Source: Tethya wilhelma
Lineage: Eukaryota; Porifera; Demospongiae; Tethyida; Tethyidae
Direction: 5' to 3'
Assembly (NCBI GenBank): GCA_964030475.1
Contig: CAXIPT010000004.1
Coordinates: 4,270,211-4,334,210, forward strand
DNA length: 64,000 nucleotides
The notes beneath the pieces were generated by a model. It was not told the origin of the DNA and made no database searches. It was given only the letters and a program-made list of their open reading frames with translations. The position numbers and the translations under genes are program-made. Every line of letters begins with the position of its first letter. The stretch's first letter is position 1. Positions 1 to 11,830 of this stretch are shown here, piece after piece.

Positions 1-1689
1 TGGACCTCTGCTTCAAGTGTGGTTATTCTGTTCTCCTGTTTGTACAATGTCAGACAGGTAAATGAGTTTATGGTATTGTACTACGCATTATTCTGTACCA
101 GAGTCTTCAGCTGCTCTCTCAATGACTGCACCTCTGATTGTAGGTCAAGCAGTCTTGGATCTTGCACATCCTCTGACTCAGAAAATATGATGAGCAGGGT
201 GGCACTTGATCCAAATCTGACACTTCAACTCTCAGTCTATAAAAGCACCAGGACAAAGTAAGTGAATATTGAATAACTACAATCGTGCTAGAACTTTCAG
301 TTACCTGTTTGCTTGTTCCTCCAGCTTAATCTTCTCCTCCAAAGCAACAACATACTGTGAGTAGGTGGCACCACCATCATCACTACTATCCTCCAAAACC
401 ACCTTAAGGTCTAGCTTGTGGCAAGCATCCTCCATCAAAGTGAATAGGCGATAGAATATCCCAAGTGTGATATGCAGACCTGCCTATCATCTATAACTTG
501 AACCTACCTCATATAATGTCTATGTTTGTTTACTTACTTAGGACAAAGGCAATTTAAACATAGGTTTGTGGATGGCACTGTTGAACAGCTTCGCCCGTTT
601 CAGGTTTGACCCAGCTGCTGCAAACCTTCCATTATCTAAAATTATTGAGTCTGTTGTCCGTAGCCAAAACTGGGGTGTGGGTCTAGGGCGAGAGAGTGAG
701 TGAGTAACCTGGGCCACACTTTCTATCTGACCTACGACATGAGCATCGTTTTGTCAAGCATCCTTTCTTACATGAACATCCTCTCATGAGAAGGTTTACA
801 CGCCGACTAGTGAGAGATAGGGCACTTTCAGTTGCTCTGAGATTATCAGGCACCACAAGCAAAAGTGACGACCTACAAATAATTTTTTTTGAAGTGGATG
901 TCATATTTGTGGTGCTGTTACTCACCGCTAGCACCAGAAAGCCCATAGATACGAGTCAAGAACTCATAGTCCCCACACATGAAAACTCTGATCTTCTTCC
1001 CCCTGTTATTTAATATCAAAATCATGCAGCAGTCGTTAGGCCAGCGGTCCACCGATTAAAAATTCAGGAAGTATACGTAACGTACATTCCATTGTCTAAT
1101 TAACTCACCGCAAACTTCCTCCGTATTTGCAGCGCTGTTTTTGTCTTCCAGGACGGGCATGAGCCCGGTTGACCCAGCGTTTGAATAAAGCAACTCTTTC
1201 TCTTTAAAATAATCTAAGTCTGGCACTCAGAAAACGTTCCTACGTCGAGTTACAACACCGTTCACATGCACGACTTTAACCGCTAGAGTTGAAGTAGCAC
1301 ATGCAATACTTAGAACATTTTTGTTTGCCTGGGTCAATTCTCATGATTTTGGTATCAGCCTGTAGTACTGGAATCATACTTCATGTATCTGTAACGTATA
1401 GAAGTTCCTGCAAAATACACGAGCAGATACGCGCTCTTGAATAATATTGAAATTCTGTGGTTTGGGCTTGTCAAGTAAACATGGTAAGTGTGTTAATGTG
1501 TACTTTGTGTATTGTATCCTAGATCTAAGAAGGTCATCATGAGTTTACAGGTGGGGATTATTATTTTGTAGCAACATTAGCATCCATTCTGAAAGAATGT
1601 AGATGACAGACTGGGGCACGCGAAGCCTTTGCTACTTTCCAGTCCTCCCACCTGCCACCCTCGTCAACCTCCTCACTGTGAAAATCAAG

Positions 1690-4641
1690 TTAAGACTCAT
1701 CCTCATCCTCATCTAGATCTCCTTCAATAGTAGTATCATCTGAATCACTTTTTTCTCCACCACTGTAGCATTCTTCATCATCACTCCTTGCTTCTACTAA
1801 CTCATCTTCTTGTCCTCTCCTCTGATTATAACTGTGGGAATTCTCTTCATCTTCAAGACTGAAATCTGGTTGGTTCGTGGTGATAAATAAAGGGCTATTT
1901 TCACAGTTACAACACGAGCAACCTGGGCCACACTTTCTATCTGACCTACGACATGAACATCGTTTTGTCAAGTATCCTTAAAGCTCTACTAATGATTCAA
2001 CAACAGATGTGTCACATAAATTGTAAACTGCCTCCTCTAATGATACTTGTTTGTGTTCCAATTCACTTACAATAGACTCATTCGATAAAGAGCACACGCT
2101 TGATTTAGATAAGCGGTTAAAATACCTGTAACACCTCATACAAACCAAGCTTCCATCTAGTATAATATTATGAGACTCAAACCCCAGAGTATCAGTAAGA
2201 TATTTCTCGACCAACTCTGGACTAGGACAAGGTAAAAATCTCTTGCACTCAACTCCGTGCTCATGTCGACGTTTCGCACCACACACACTACACGTGGTAA
2301 CTTCATTGTTACAGGTTTTCTTACGATACAGAGCTTGGTAATGGGACGTACACAATGGTGAGGAAGAATTAGATTGATCATGACGAGTAAAGCCAAAGAA
2401 GTTCTGGATATCATCAACACTAAAGCAGTGATGAACATAATTTACTTTACTGGTACANCACCCCAGCGCTGCAAAAAAAATCAATTTCGCCCGAATTGTG
2501 GAAATTCAACTAAAACCGCGTTTTAATCAAAACAAAGTTTTACTACATCTGGTCGGTTTTCCAAAATTGGGTCACATATGTGTTGGTTTATCTCCACTCA
2601 GGTGTAGTTGTTGTTTCAAAACTTTCATTGCTTGTGATCTGACAGGGTAATAATAAAGCATTCTATCTACATATTCTTTTGTNTGTTTATCTTTCTGTTT
2701 TCAGAAAATGTTCGTCCTCTACATACTGTCTTGCTTAAAGGTGATCTGGTTGTCTGCTGAGGAGATACAAAGGGGCTACTCCTTTCATGTCCTTTTCTAG
2801 ATGACAAAAGAGAATGTAATTTATTTAAGGGATCATTCATTGATGGTACTGAAACTGATCGTTTTGAACATGTCTCTGTTTCCAAAACAACTGACTGAGT
2901 ATTTGTAAATAGTCTCCTTTTTGCTCTATTTTCACCTGGTTTCTCCAAGGGTTGAGATTGGACTAACTGTATACTAGTACCATGCCAACTTCTGTGCTGG
3001 TCACCAGCATATACAGAGGCATGTCTTTGTAAAAAATCAATATTATCAACTGATGCAACTGTTGTAGCTACAGGATACAGCAAATTTGCAATGCCCTGAG
3101 ATCTTCTATCCTGTGAAATGCACTGAATAACTATTTTTAGGGTATCCACACTAGATACTGCACCGATTCTATTTAGAATGGTGATAAGCTCTGTTGAACC
3201 ACCATTACACTCTACAGCATCAGCTAAGACAACATGAAAGGGGTATGAACACTCACTATTGGTCAGAAAAACTATAACAGAAAGCAAATATGCTCTACGT
3301 AACTGCTTAATGCTTCCAGCATACGAGTCTTGTGCTATAGCTGCTTTTCTTCATTAATTGACATTGTAATTTGGCAAACTAAATTCCATAATTCTGGTGC
3401 AACAGAGCAAACTTCTTCTATGTAGGAATTTATATCAAGAGCTAAATAATTAATGACATCTGATTTTTTGGAAGACATATGCTCACATAGTTTGTGGACA
3501 CTTTTATTGCGAGTGGTGTAAGTGGTGTCAGCTTCTTGAGACTTCTTTCGGAGAGCATTTGAGAGGAGAATATAAAGGTCAGCTTTTGATCGATAGAAAA
3601 TAGTTCCTACTTTCTTAGTCTGACAAAAAGAAGACACAAGATCCCCAAATTCACTACCCAAAAATGTGAGAAGTTGATACTTTAATGTGCTTTTGTTGCC
3701 ATAACCGTCACTTGGTAAGCAACTTAGAAAATGACTATACAGATCAGGAAACAGTACTGCTTTGTCACTAAGAATTAATGTACACATAAGGAGTGCTATT
3801 TTATACAATGCAAGCTCTACTAATGATTCAACAACAGATGTGTCACATAAATTGTAAACTGCCTCCTCTAATGATACTTGTTTGTGTTCCAATTCACTTA
3901 CAATAGACTCATTCGATAAGGAGCACACGCTTGATTTAGATAAGCGGTTAAAATACCTGTAACACCTCATACAAACCAAGCTTCCATCTAGTATAATATT
4001 ATGAGACTCAAACCCCAGAGTATCAGTAAGATATTTCTCGACCAACTCTGGACTAGGACAAGGTAAAAATCTCTTGCACTCAACTCCGTGCTCATGTCGA
4101 CGTTTCGCACCACACACACTACACGGCATTGTTACAGGTTTTCTTACGATACAGAGCTTGGTAATGGGATGTACTAAATGGTGAGGAAGAATTAGATTGA
4201 TCATGACAAGTAAAGCCAAAGAAGTTCTGGATATCATCAACACTAAAGCAGTGATGAACATAATTTACTTTACTGGTACTCTGGGACACAACAATTTAAT
4301 CTGGATTTTTGCCATCTTAGTTTAAATGATTCTCCATTCATCATTTTTTGCATACCCTGTCTTGTGCTAGTTTCACAAGCTTTACACACACATACACACT
4401 CACAGTCTATAGTACCCACTATTGCAGGATCTACATCAAACAGAAAAGTTCTCATTTGGACTGACCATTTTCTCGGATGAGCATGATACCGACCTTGCAA
4501 CTTGGCTAAACACAATGAACAGTGCTCTTTGCAAGCCTCTTCCTCCGCACTTGTAGCCATCTCTCCACAAATCAGCTTTTTAGGCTCTGTGGTGTGGGCG
4601 CGATGCTTACCGCGCCACGTGGTTTTTTGCACAATATACAA
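1690..4641 (-). pseudogene. Cysteine-rich transposon protein with tesmin/TSO1-like CXC domain, broken
   Basis: Coding pieces in reading order: 4641-4270 (CSLCLAKLQGRYHAHPRKW, later CECVCVCKACETS, zinc-binding spacing); 4261-3335 (CSVCGAKRRHEHGVECKRF, CMRCYRYFNRL, then a long helical region); 3287-2667 (ADAVECNGGSTELITILNRI, then RSWHGTSIQLVQ and a basic Ser-rich tail); and 1971-1690 (CSCRRSDRKCGPGCSCCNCE, a CXC-type Cys motif, then a very acidic tail). The order Cys clusters, WHGTSIQ block, CXC, acidic tail recurs in repetitive proteins of invertebrate genomes, but I cannot name the family. Frames change between pieces, and 1979-2457 repeats 3811-4279, so the present copy cannot make an intact protein. 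Confidence 0.6.
1979..2457. repeat. Internal direct duplication of element segment 3811-4279
   Basis: About 470 bp that match 3811-4279 in the same orientation almost base for base. The differences are scattered substitutions and an extra 11 or so bases near 2303. The match ends at TTTACTTTACTGGTAC, one base before an N at 2458. The segment encodes the CSVCGAKRRHEHG and CMRCYRYFNRL zinc-like clusters, so the element carries that domain twice. Either a real tandem event or an assembly join. Confidence 0.85.
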
Positions 4642-6328
4642 GCACTCATACCTACGTTCATATACTGCAGGAACTTCTATACGTTACAGATACATGAAGT
4701 TCGATTCCAGTACTACAGGCTGATACCAAAATCATGAGAATTGACCCAGGCAAACAAAAACGTACTAAGTTTTGCATGCGCTACTTCAACGCTAGCGGTT
4801 AAAGTCGTGTATGTAAACGGTGTTGTAACTCGACGTAGGAACGTTTTCTGAGTGCCAGACTTAAAGAGAAAGAGTTGCTTTATTCAAACGCTGGGTCAAC
4901 CAGAACATGAGGGTACCTCCATGTGTGGGTCTCCAGTTCTTCAATCTGGTGCTTATAGCGGTCAAGACAAAGGTGCAGATTCGTCAGAGTGTCTGATGCC
5001 TCAAACAAGCAAAAAAACAACTGTGTTTTCTGGAGAGTTGGGGTGAGGCACATTACATATCTGAAAGGACATCTTGAAGCTCTTGCCACCCTTATCACCA
5101 CCAATTTTGAGCCAAATCTCATCTTCTGGTATTCCAGCTGGCCAGATCAAGCGATGTACTCTGAGAACATTAGGTAATTGAGTTTGTCCTGTGAATTTTG
5201 TTTTTTTGTGTGTAAAAACTACCTGTACCTTCTGTTGTCATCATCATTGAACTCAAGCATGTCCTGTACCTTCCTCCATAGGTCAGGCACATAAGAGACC
5301 GCAACATTACGGATCTCTTCACCACCGGAAGAAAGAGCGTGAGACAGGGGAGCCAGTTAGTTCTGTGTCACCCAGTAACTCTGCAGCCTCGGCTCTCATC
5401 TTCTTCTCAGGTGCTAACCCTATCCCCCATGATCTCATCCATCTATGCATGTCAAATATGTTATTGAGAGTGCATAATAACACATTTCTGTACCTCTTCA
5501 TAACCCTCAGCTTTCGCCAAGGAAGTTGGAGGTCAGCCTTCATTGCGAGTGTGTCTTCCGGGCTTACAACAACTCTGAAGCTGCCTGGCACCTTGGAGAG
5601 CTCGTCCATGATCTTCTGTCTCTCTGCCTTGCCACTTGAGGATATCTCGTGGGAAAGCTGGGTAGCACCACCTCCACTCACTCTCTTTCTCACTGCTCGG
5701 AGTTCACTACTTCGATGCCTCACAGTGCTGCTGCCGGCAGATGCTGATGTCACTCTAGGAGAGCTCACTGGAATTAGTGCGAGTGGCTGTGTATGTATAT
5801 TATATGCCATTATGTAGTTGTGTATTGGTTTGCTTGAACATTGTGAACTCACTTGACCTCCTGTCTTCAGCTGCACAGCCTTCTTATCTGATGTTGTGAG
5901 ACTACGCTTCACGAGCACAGTTTGAAGCTTCTGCTCCAAACTCGAGAGGGGGGCATCTCTTGGTCTCTCCAGGATGTCTTGGAGAGTGGGTTGTGGTGAT
6001 AGCTGACTAGGAACAGGTGAGCAATCGTTGGTCACATGCTGTCTGTTGTCCAAGCTTCGTTCCTCAGTGTAGTTAAGGCTGCCTCAGTTTTAAAGAAGGC
6101 TAATATTGTGGATATTGTGGCTTACATATTTCTGCAGGAAAATTAAAAATTTACCAAATAACCATACATGTTGATCAAATGGCCATTGATAAATAACATT
6201 AATTAATATTAGTGTCATGTGACCTTCAGGGGTGGGGCTAGAGAATGGATATGCGGCTAGGGACAGGAACGTTGCCATGTTGAACTTTGACCTTTACTTC
6301 ATGACATCATTACAATTAAAATTAATCN

Positions 6329-7090
6329 ATTTTTGTTGGAATCATAACCAAACAAGAGTTATTGGAAGATGGAAAAATATCTTCTCAGGTTTACAAAGGC
6401 GTCAGAGCATTCGAGCATTGGAGTACGCACTAGATAACCTTCCGCTGAAAGATGATTTACTCAGGAATGCTAGCTTTGTCAGTATTATTTTCTCAAGTGT
6501 AGTACTTTGTTGACAGGTATAATATTTTGCTGATATATACGTAGACAAAATTGTATAAGTGAATCAAGCTTTCGTTTATATTTTATATACATGTAAACAG
6601 GTTTAGGACTCAGCTGCCATACGAGTCACCAAAGGAACTTGATACCTTATTCGAAGAGTTCACTGAAATTCAACTACTGCAGGATAATAGCATTTCCACA
6701 ACAGATTTGGAACCAAGCTACAATTGCAAATGATGATGGGCATGCACACTATAGAATGGACGTCCTTTGGCATCATTTGTCATCTTTGAATAATTCCCAA
6801 GACTTGCTGCTATAGCTAAGTTGGTAGTGACTATACCCCATTCAAATCCTCAAGAAAAACATCTTTTCTCCATTGTTCTAAAGAACAAAACTGCTTTTAC
6901 ACCAAGCCTTGATCCAGAAGAAGCTTTATCAAGCATACTTGCTATCAAGCTTGTTGCAACACATTGCTTTGACTTACCCAAGGAAGTTTCGAGTAATGCA
7001 AAAAAGGCAACTTGGGAGTACAATAAGGCCCAAGTAAACAATTATAATATTATTGTGAACAAGTCCTTTTATTGTACATATCATTTATTG
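6329..7090 (+). pseudogene. hAT-like transposase C-terminal region, plus-strand copy
   Basis: Translation shows RALEYALDNLPLKDDLLRNA (6406-6470), then after an intron-like gap LPYESPKELDTLFEEFTE (about 6610-6670), then VTIPHSNPQEKHLFSIVLKN and FTPSLDPEEALSSILAIKL up to ATWEYNKAQ (6830-7035). This matches the C-terminal dimerisation part of the hAT-like family related to ZNF862/C17orf113-type proteins. It is the reverse-strand counterpart of 23.1-23.5 kb and continues beyond the point where that copy is cut. Frames shift and stops occur, so it is a remnant. An N at 6328 sits exactly where homology to the other copy begins. Confidence 0.65.
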
Positions 7091-7140
7091 CAACTTACAC
7101 TGGTAAAGATCATCAAAATAATATACCAAGTTCAAACATA

Positions 7141-7711
7141 GAGCACTGAATTATTGTGAAGTTGAATGTGCGCAATTTGTGCTCTACCTCACGCCTAAAT
7201 TACTCAATCTCACTCCTAAAGCAGTATTGTCGCACTCCTGAAAAAAAATCAACTTGAGAGCTATGACTGCATATGCGTGATTCCCTGTAATGAATAAAAA
7301 TATTTATTGGGACACAAAAATTTACCTGAAGCTGACAATACATTATCTTGCAATCCAGAATAACAAAAGGATGAGGTTTTAAGATCTTGAGAACCTAGCA
7401 CTGTTACCACTAAGTTAGTCAATATTGGAGATTTCACTTCTGTGTATAGAAGTGACTAAACACAAGCTTATATTTTGATATCTTCATATGCTTGTACAAA
7501 TACACTTACCTCTTTTTAATTTTTAGAGCTTAAGTGAAGTAACGATACATACCTTGGTCTGTCCAAACGTTCCAAGCTAGTCAAGAGAGCTATTGAGTGC
7601 TGTGTTCCAAATAAAGCACACTATACTGGCTATATATAATTATTATTATATATGTATGAACTTATACATTAGTAAATCACACATAGGTTACCTCCTTGCA
7701 TGTACCGTATA
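7141..7711. other. Intergenic, nothing recognised
   Basis: AT-rich sequence after the hAT remnant. I see no coding pattern, RNA gene or repeat ends. Confidence 0.5.
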
Positions 7712-8703
7712 TTCCCAGTACGGTAGTACTAGGTACATATGGATGGCTATACAAATATTCACGCGATAAATCTGCAAAAACTGAGCACTTGGCTCTAAAA
7801 GGCTTCTCAAGCTACTATTTAGCTCTTTCTCTTTCTAATGAGCCCAAAAACATGGCTTAAAACCATCGCTAAAGTACCCAACTAAAGTATGCCAAACCTC
7901 TAATTTCTCCTTCTCCTTCTTCTTCTTCTTCTTCTTCTATCTTCTCACGCCATATCTCAAATACCATTCACTTTTAGAAGTTGATCTTGAACGAACAACC
8001 TTGGTTTCTTTGTCTTCAATCGCTTTTGCCATCGGTTTTTTGTGCTTCTCTTTGAGTCCCTAGATACAAGGCAAAAAGCACCTCTCCATACGGCGGTGCC
8101 ATTAATTTCTAGACTCATACATTATTCATAGCTAGCTAGCCTAACGACCCTTTCCACATTCAGGGGCGCGTTATTTGGAATCTATTGCAATCATGCAGTG
8201 CAACCAAGTCAGCAAATTCTGTTCTAGATCCTATCCTCTCGTTCTCTGTGTTCAGTTCTTCAGTAGAGAGTCAATAGCTAGCAAGACACACATTTAATTG
8301 ACACAAATCTCGTAGCCTGCTTGGAGGTTTAGATTTTCAGCTGTCTGAAAGGCTGCATCGACCGTGTCAGATTGAGCGAGTTCATTCCTGTGTCTACAAT
8401 GTCAATGAGCTCAGTAGGGATATGAACATAGATGACACAGTGAAATGAACTCCTCGCTCGATCTGACAACCATTCCTATCTTGTTTGCTCGCTTTTTTAC
8501 GATTTAGCCATTCCTATGTTTGATTTACATTTCTAATGTTTTTTGTACTTTATAACAACTTCATCATGGCTATCTACTGAAGCTCTCTTAAATTGCTATA
8601 ATATTATACCACAGATACATCTGTCTTCCTGTTGCCAGAGAACTACCATTCTATCATGGGTAGCATCAGAACTCTCTTTGCAGACTACAGTACCGTTTTC
8701 ACC
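7712..8703 (+). mobile_element. X-P composite non-autonomous element, copy 1
   Basis: About 990 bp that are the reverse complement of 22.17-23.1 kb with modest divergence. The left part (block X) begins GTACTAGGTACATATGG and contains AAACTGAGCACTTGGC and a C+T-rich stretch, then GCGCGTTATTTGGAATC. The right part carries one arm of the palindromic block P (ACGATTTAGCCATTCC, ACATTTCTAATGTTTT) and ends near CTACAGTACCGTTTTCACCG just before an N at 8705. No protein is encoded. Related copies lie at 18.1, 22.2, 27.2, 31.3 and 37.0 kb. Confidence 0.75.
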
Positions 8704-8705
8704 GN

Positions 8706-10906
8706 GCTGATCTTCCCATAATCATATTCGGGAATTGTGGTACACTCTACATGGTACCACTGGGTGCAGTTATCGCATGCCACCCACTGGCTACTACTGT
8801 CACCTTCTTTCTCATGGCACACAAGACAAATCTCGAGGTCACATCCAGGATCTTCATCTGTACTGCTGGATTCGGACTCAGCAAAGGAATCCTCTTCTTG
8901 TACTATTGTCTTCTTCTTTGAAGTCTTTCTCATCACTCTTGTGGAAGGGATCTTTCTCTTCTTCGCATCCTTCTTCCTTTGTTTTTCTGCTAATTCTTTT
9001 GCTTTCCTGGCTTCACGAGCAACCTTCCTCTGCCTTTTCTGTTCTTCCAGTTCTGCCTTTTGCCTCTCTTTCAACCTTCTTAGCCTCCCTCTCAGTTCTT
9101 TTACGATGCTTTTCTTCCTCTTGATCAATTTGCTGCTGTTTCTTATCCTGCAAGTATTGAATGAATTGAGAAGAATTGAGATGTGATGGCATGGGTCTTT
9201 ACTCTTTGCCTTCTTAGAGATGGGCTCAGGGTATACCAAAATATCAGCAAAAGACTTTGCAGGCTTGTCCACAACAAATGGAGGCTGAGCTGCTACACTG
9301 ACCTGGGAAGTACCAGTACTACCCTGAGGGGGATCATTGACTTAGGAGGAAGCGGTTGTATCAGTTAAATCAGTTTGAGGGGAAGTAGATACAGAGAACT
9401 GTTCATCATCACGCACATCGTAGCCCTCGCTGAATCGCTCGTTGAACTTTACAATTGTGAAAGCACTCATCATGTTTTCCAGTAGATCTAGTGATGATGA
9501 TGCACGACTAGTACTATTAGATTTGTTACTCATCTTGCTTGACGATGACTCATAAGATGATGAATCAGTAGTAGATGTGCTGCTTTCGGAATACAGTGTG
9601 GCCGGACCAGAATTCCCAACAGCATCCCAGTTAACAGGGAAAATTCCAGCTCTTGCGTATGAGTTGACTATGGTAGACATTTTTACAGCTCCTGTCCATG
9701 CAGTGTTAAACACTGCAGTCAACGTTTCTTTCGTGACAAATGAACCCATGTGAGAGATCTTATACTTGTCTACAGCTTTCCCCCAGCTTGCCTTGAACGC
9801 TCCAAAAAAGCCAACACCAAGCAGCTGGGTGAGGTGCGAAGAGTGGGCCAACAAACAGTACCGTTTTGCCTACAAAATTTGGATATCTCCAAATCAATAT
9901 GTGTCGTGTGACCGTCGACTAGTAAAATCACTGAGGGATATGAGCAACGAAGTGATTAGCGATCCACCCGTAAAAGAGTTCTAGCCACTGTCACTTTTAC
10001 CGAAATAAGCACCAGCAACTCCACCTTCTAGAGGATTGTAGTGAAATCTTTTTCCAGGGTATACATGCATTGGTGGAATAACACTCCCTGCAGCATTTGC
10101 TGCGACAAGTGTAGTGATCTGTGTTTTTGAGTCAGAATTCACTGAATATACATGTTTTTTGTTCCTCATGGCCAGAACTCTTGAGGTCTTAGGGAAACCT
10201 GATTCCAAATGCATTGTGGCTTGTCTTGAAGGCCATGTTTCTTAATGAATTCTCCGCAGTCTTTGTACCATTTGTCTAGCCTCTCTGGGGTACATGACGA
10301 TGCTCTGCATGACTGAAGTGATTCAGGCAACCTCCGTGAAAGGGTAGGGTGGCGCTTCAGAAAACCATACCACCAATCTCGCCCTGCAGGTACAGAGACC
10401 ATAGTACTGATTTAATGGCACAGATTTTTTGACTGCCTTCTATGCCTAACAAATTTGGTACCATGCATCATCAAAATTACCTAGTGCCCATGGAGCAATT
10501 AAAACCCATTTTAAGTGTACTAACCAGGATAATTGTCCGTAAATGGATTCTGATGGCCATCCTTGTCTAGGATCTCTTTCACAGTTGTGCATAGTTGCTC
10601 CCGGGTTTGGCCGTAGCCAATGTCAGCCATGTGGATAGCCTAGTCCACCAACATTTGTTCTTCAGCATGATTGAAAACCGTTGGTGGTCCTCGTTTTGAG
10701 CTACACACTTTGCCCGTAACATGGTTACTTATGGTGCTTCGAGGCACTCCAAACTGTGCAGCTGCTTTTCTATAGCTCATTCCCTCTTTAACTTGCTGCA
10801 CTGCATGAGATAAATCCGATTCAGTGTACGAGGGGGAACTCATGATCTGATAAAACAAAAAATAGATTTGTCTGGAAAATACCTCAAACACCCATGATAT
10901 TAGCAA
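8706..10906 (-). pseudogene. Pogo/Tigger-like transposase with C-terminal PHD finger, inactivated
   Basis: Tc1/mariner-superfamily transposase read right to left. 10906-10640: psq-type helix-turn-helix (GMSYRKAAAQFGVPRSTISN), with an in-frame TAG near 10641 before IHMADIGYGQTREQL. An intron with donor CCTG/GTTAGT near 10526 follows. 10402-10190: CENP-B/Tc5-type DNA-binding domain (WWYGFLKRHPTLSRRLPESL). 10214-9981 and 9950-9650: DDE core (ESGFPKTSRVLAMRNKKHVY, DGHTTHIDLEISKFC, AHSSHLTQLLGVGFFGAFK). 9272-8706: basic coiled coil, acidic Ser run, then a PHD finger (CLVCHEKEGD, VACDNCTQWYHVECT). Frameshifts lie near 9855 and 10200, and the latter removes the first catalytic Asp expected before ESGF. 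The PHD finger is cut at the N at 8705 before its last cysteines. A dead copy. Confidence 0.85.
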
Positions 10907-11311
10907 ATTTTATTAAAACGGATTTAAATCTTAGGTATCTCATCCTAAGTGCCACCATCAATTAGACCATACAATAAGCTTTCACCTGATCATAAATACC
11001 TCATACTTTCACCAGTGTTTGAATAGTTACAGACACACCTTTCTTATATCAGATTATAAAACAACAACGTGGTGATATAAGGTTAATCATTTGACTGTTA
11101 CTTACTCAGAAGAAAGGTATAGTCTTCAGTCCAGATAGTGCACCAGAACAACCAAGGAACAAGCTCACCGCATGCCAAAGTAGAAGCTGCCATGTGCTGT
11201 TTCAGCCGTATTATGAATTTATTTTTCCAATTGTCCGTTAATACGTACGGTCCGGGAATTCCCCCAATTACTCTAATTTATTTCAAATTTTAACGCGCAT
11301 GTAATCATTAA
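10907..11311. other. Intergenic, nothing recognised
   Basis: Sequence upstream of the pogo-like transposase. I could not identify the transposon terminus or any gene here. Confidence 0.45.
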
Positions 11312-11445
11312 TTAGAATTTATGTGAGAGGAGAGGATCATCTGACTGCTCCTTGGGGCATTTCTGCAACTGGTCAACGTACCTACACAGCAATTCCGCAG
11401 ACACCGTTTTCATGTGGTACGATAAAGGTCCGGCTGGGTTACTAC
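11312..11445 (-). pseudogene. Ty3/Gypsy integrase C-terminal scrap
   Basis: The minus strand reads NPAGPLSYHMKTVSAELLCR then YVDQLQKCPKEQSDDPL, the usual end of a Gypsy integrase (G-P-x-S-Y ... R-x-V-D-Q-L). Only about 45 codons are present. It abuts a plus-strand Gypsy fragment, so the two pieces are in opposite orientation. Confidence 0.5.
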
Positions 11446-11830
11446 CAGATCTACTAGATAAACATACTGACCTTTTTGAGGAGCTGCTTCTATGGACCAC
11501 CTGCTACTGGATGACAAGGGGAAACCCAAATTTTACAAATCTCATACCATTCCCTTCGCATTGAAAGAGAAGGTTGAAACAGAACAGGAATCACTGCAGA
11601 ATCACTTCAGTGAAGTATGCTGAGTGGGCAGCACCTGTGGTCCCTGTCCCCATAAAGGATGGGAGTGTCAGACTGCATAGGGATTACAAGGTGACAATTA
11701 ATCGGGCTCTTCTCCCCGATACCTATCCACTTCCTGTGGTTGATGAGATCACTGCTGCCTGTCTGGAGGCTAGTTCTTGCAAGCTAGACATGTCGAACTA
11801 CTTGATACGACAAGAGTACTTTTGATCGTT
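11441..11830 (+). pseudogene. Ty3/Gypsy reverse-transcriptase N-terminal fragment
   Basis: Plus-strand pieces in shifting frames: LLPDLLDKHTDLFEEL; then KPKFYKSHTIPFALKEKVET read in another frame; then AEWAAPVVPVPIKDGSVRLH, DYKVTINRALLPDTYPLPVV and CKLDMSNYLIRQEY. This is the classic order of the start of a Gypsy RT domain; the catalytic YxDD is not reached. Frameshifted and truncated. Confidence 0.75.

Larger units (their letters stand above)
1167..4901 (-). mobile_element. 3.7-kb DNA transposon with ~245-bp terminal inverted repeats, inserted in copy A
   Basis: The outer bases GGTTGACCCAGCGTTTG at 1167 are mirrored at 4885-4901, and the match continues for about 245 bp on each side (1167-1412 against 4655-4901) with few differences. 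The hexamer CATGAG lies just outside both ends (1158-1163 and 4905-4910) and may be a target-site duplication, although three or four bases separate it from the matching termini. Copy B of the host element is uninterrupted at the corresponding place, which supports insertion. The interior encodes a cysteine-rich protein on the minus strand. I do not recognise the superfamily with confidence. Confidence 0.8.
1..6053 (-). mobile_element. RAG1-N-terminal-like (N-RAG-TP-like) element, copy A, broken
   Basis: Degenerate multi-exon transposon gene read right to left and running off the left edge. Coding pieces: 5319-6053 (low-complexity Ser/Pro region, then a helical block around MKRYRNVLLCTLNNIFDMHR); 5050-5170 plus 4905-5050 (block with IGGDKGG, then CNVPHPNS and LTNLHLCLDRYKHQIEELE); and 300-450 (coiled-coil-like exon, YSQYVVALEEKIKLEEQANR, ending at a GTAACT donor). 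Every block has a close match in copy B at 16.4-20.3 kb. The RAG1-like zinc region seen in copy B is missing, because homology stops near 6053. The coding sequence is split at 1163/4905 by a 3.7-kb element, and a CXC-motif fragment of that same element (700-790) lies in another intron. Family assignment rests on the copy B zinc region; broken and not functional. Confidence 0.7.

Noticed and set aside
8735..9186. Plus-strand ORFs of 129 and 149 residues
   Set aside because: Antisense shadows of the Lys/Glu-rich coiled coil of the pogo-like transposase.
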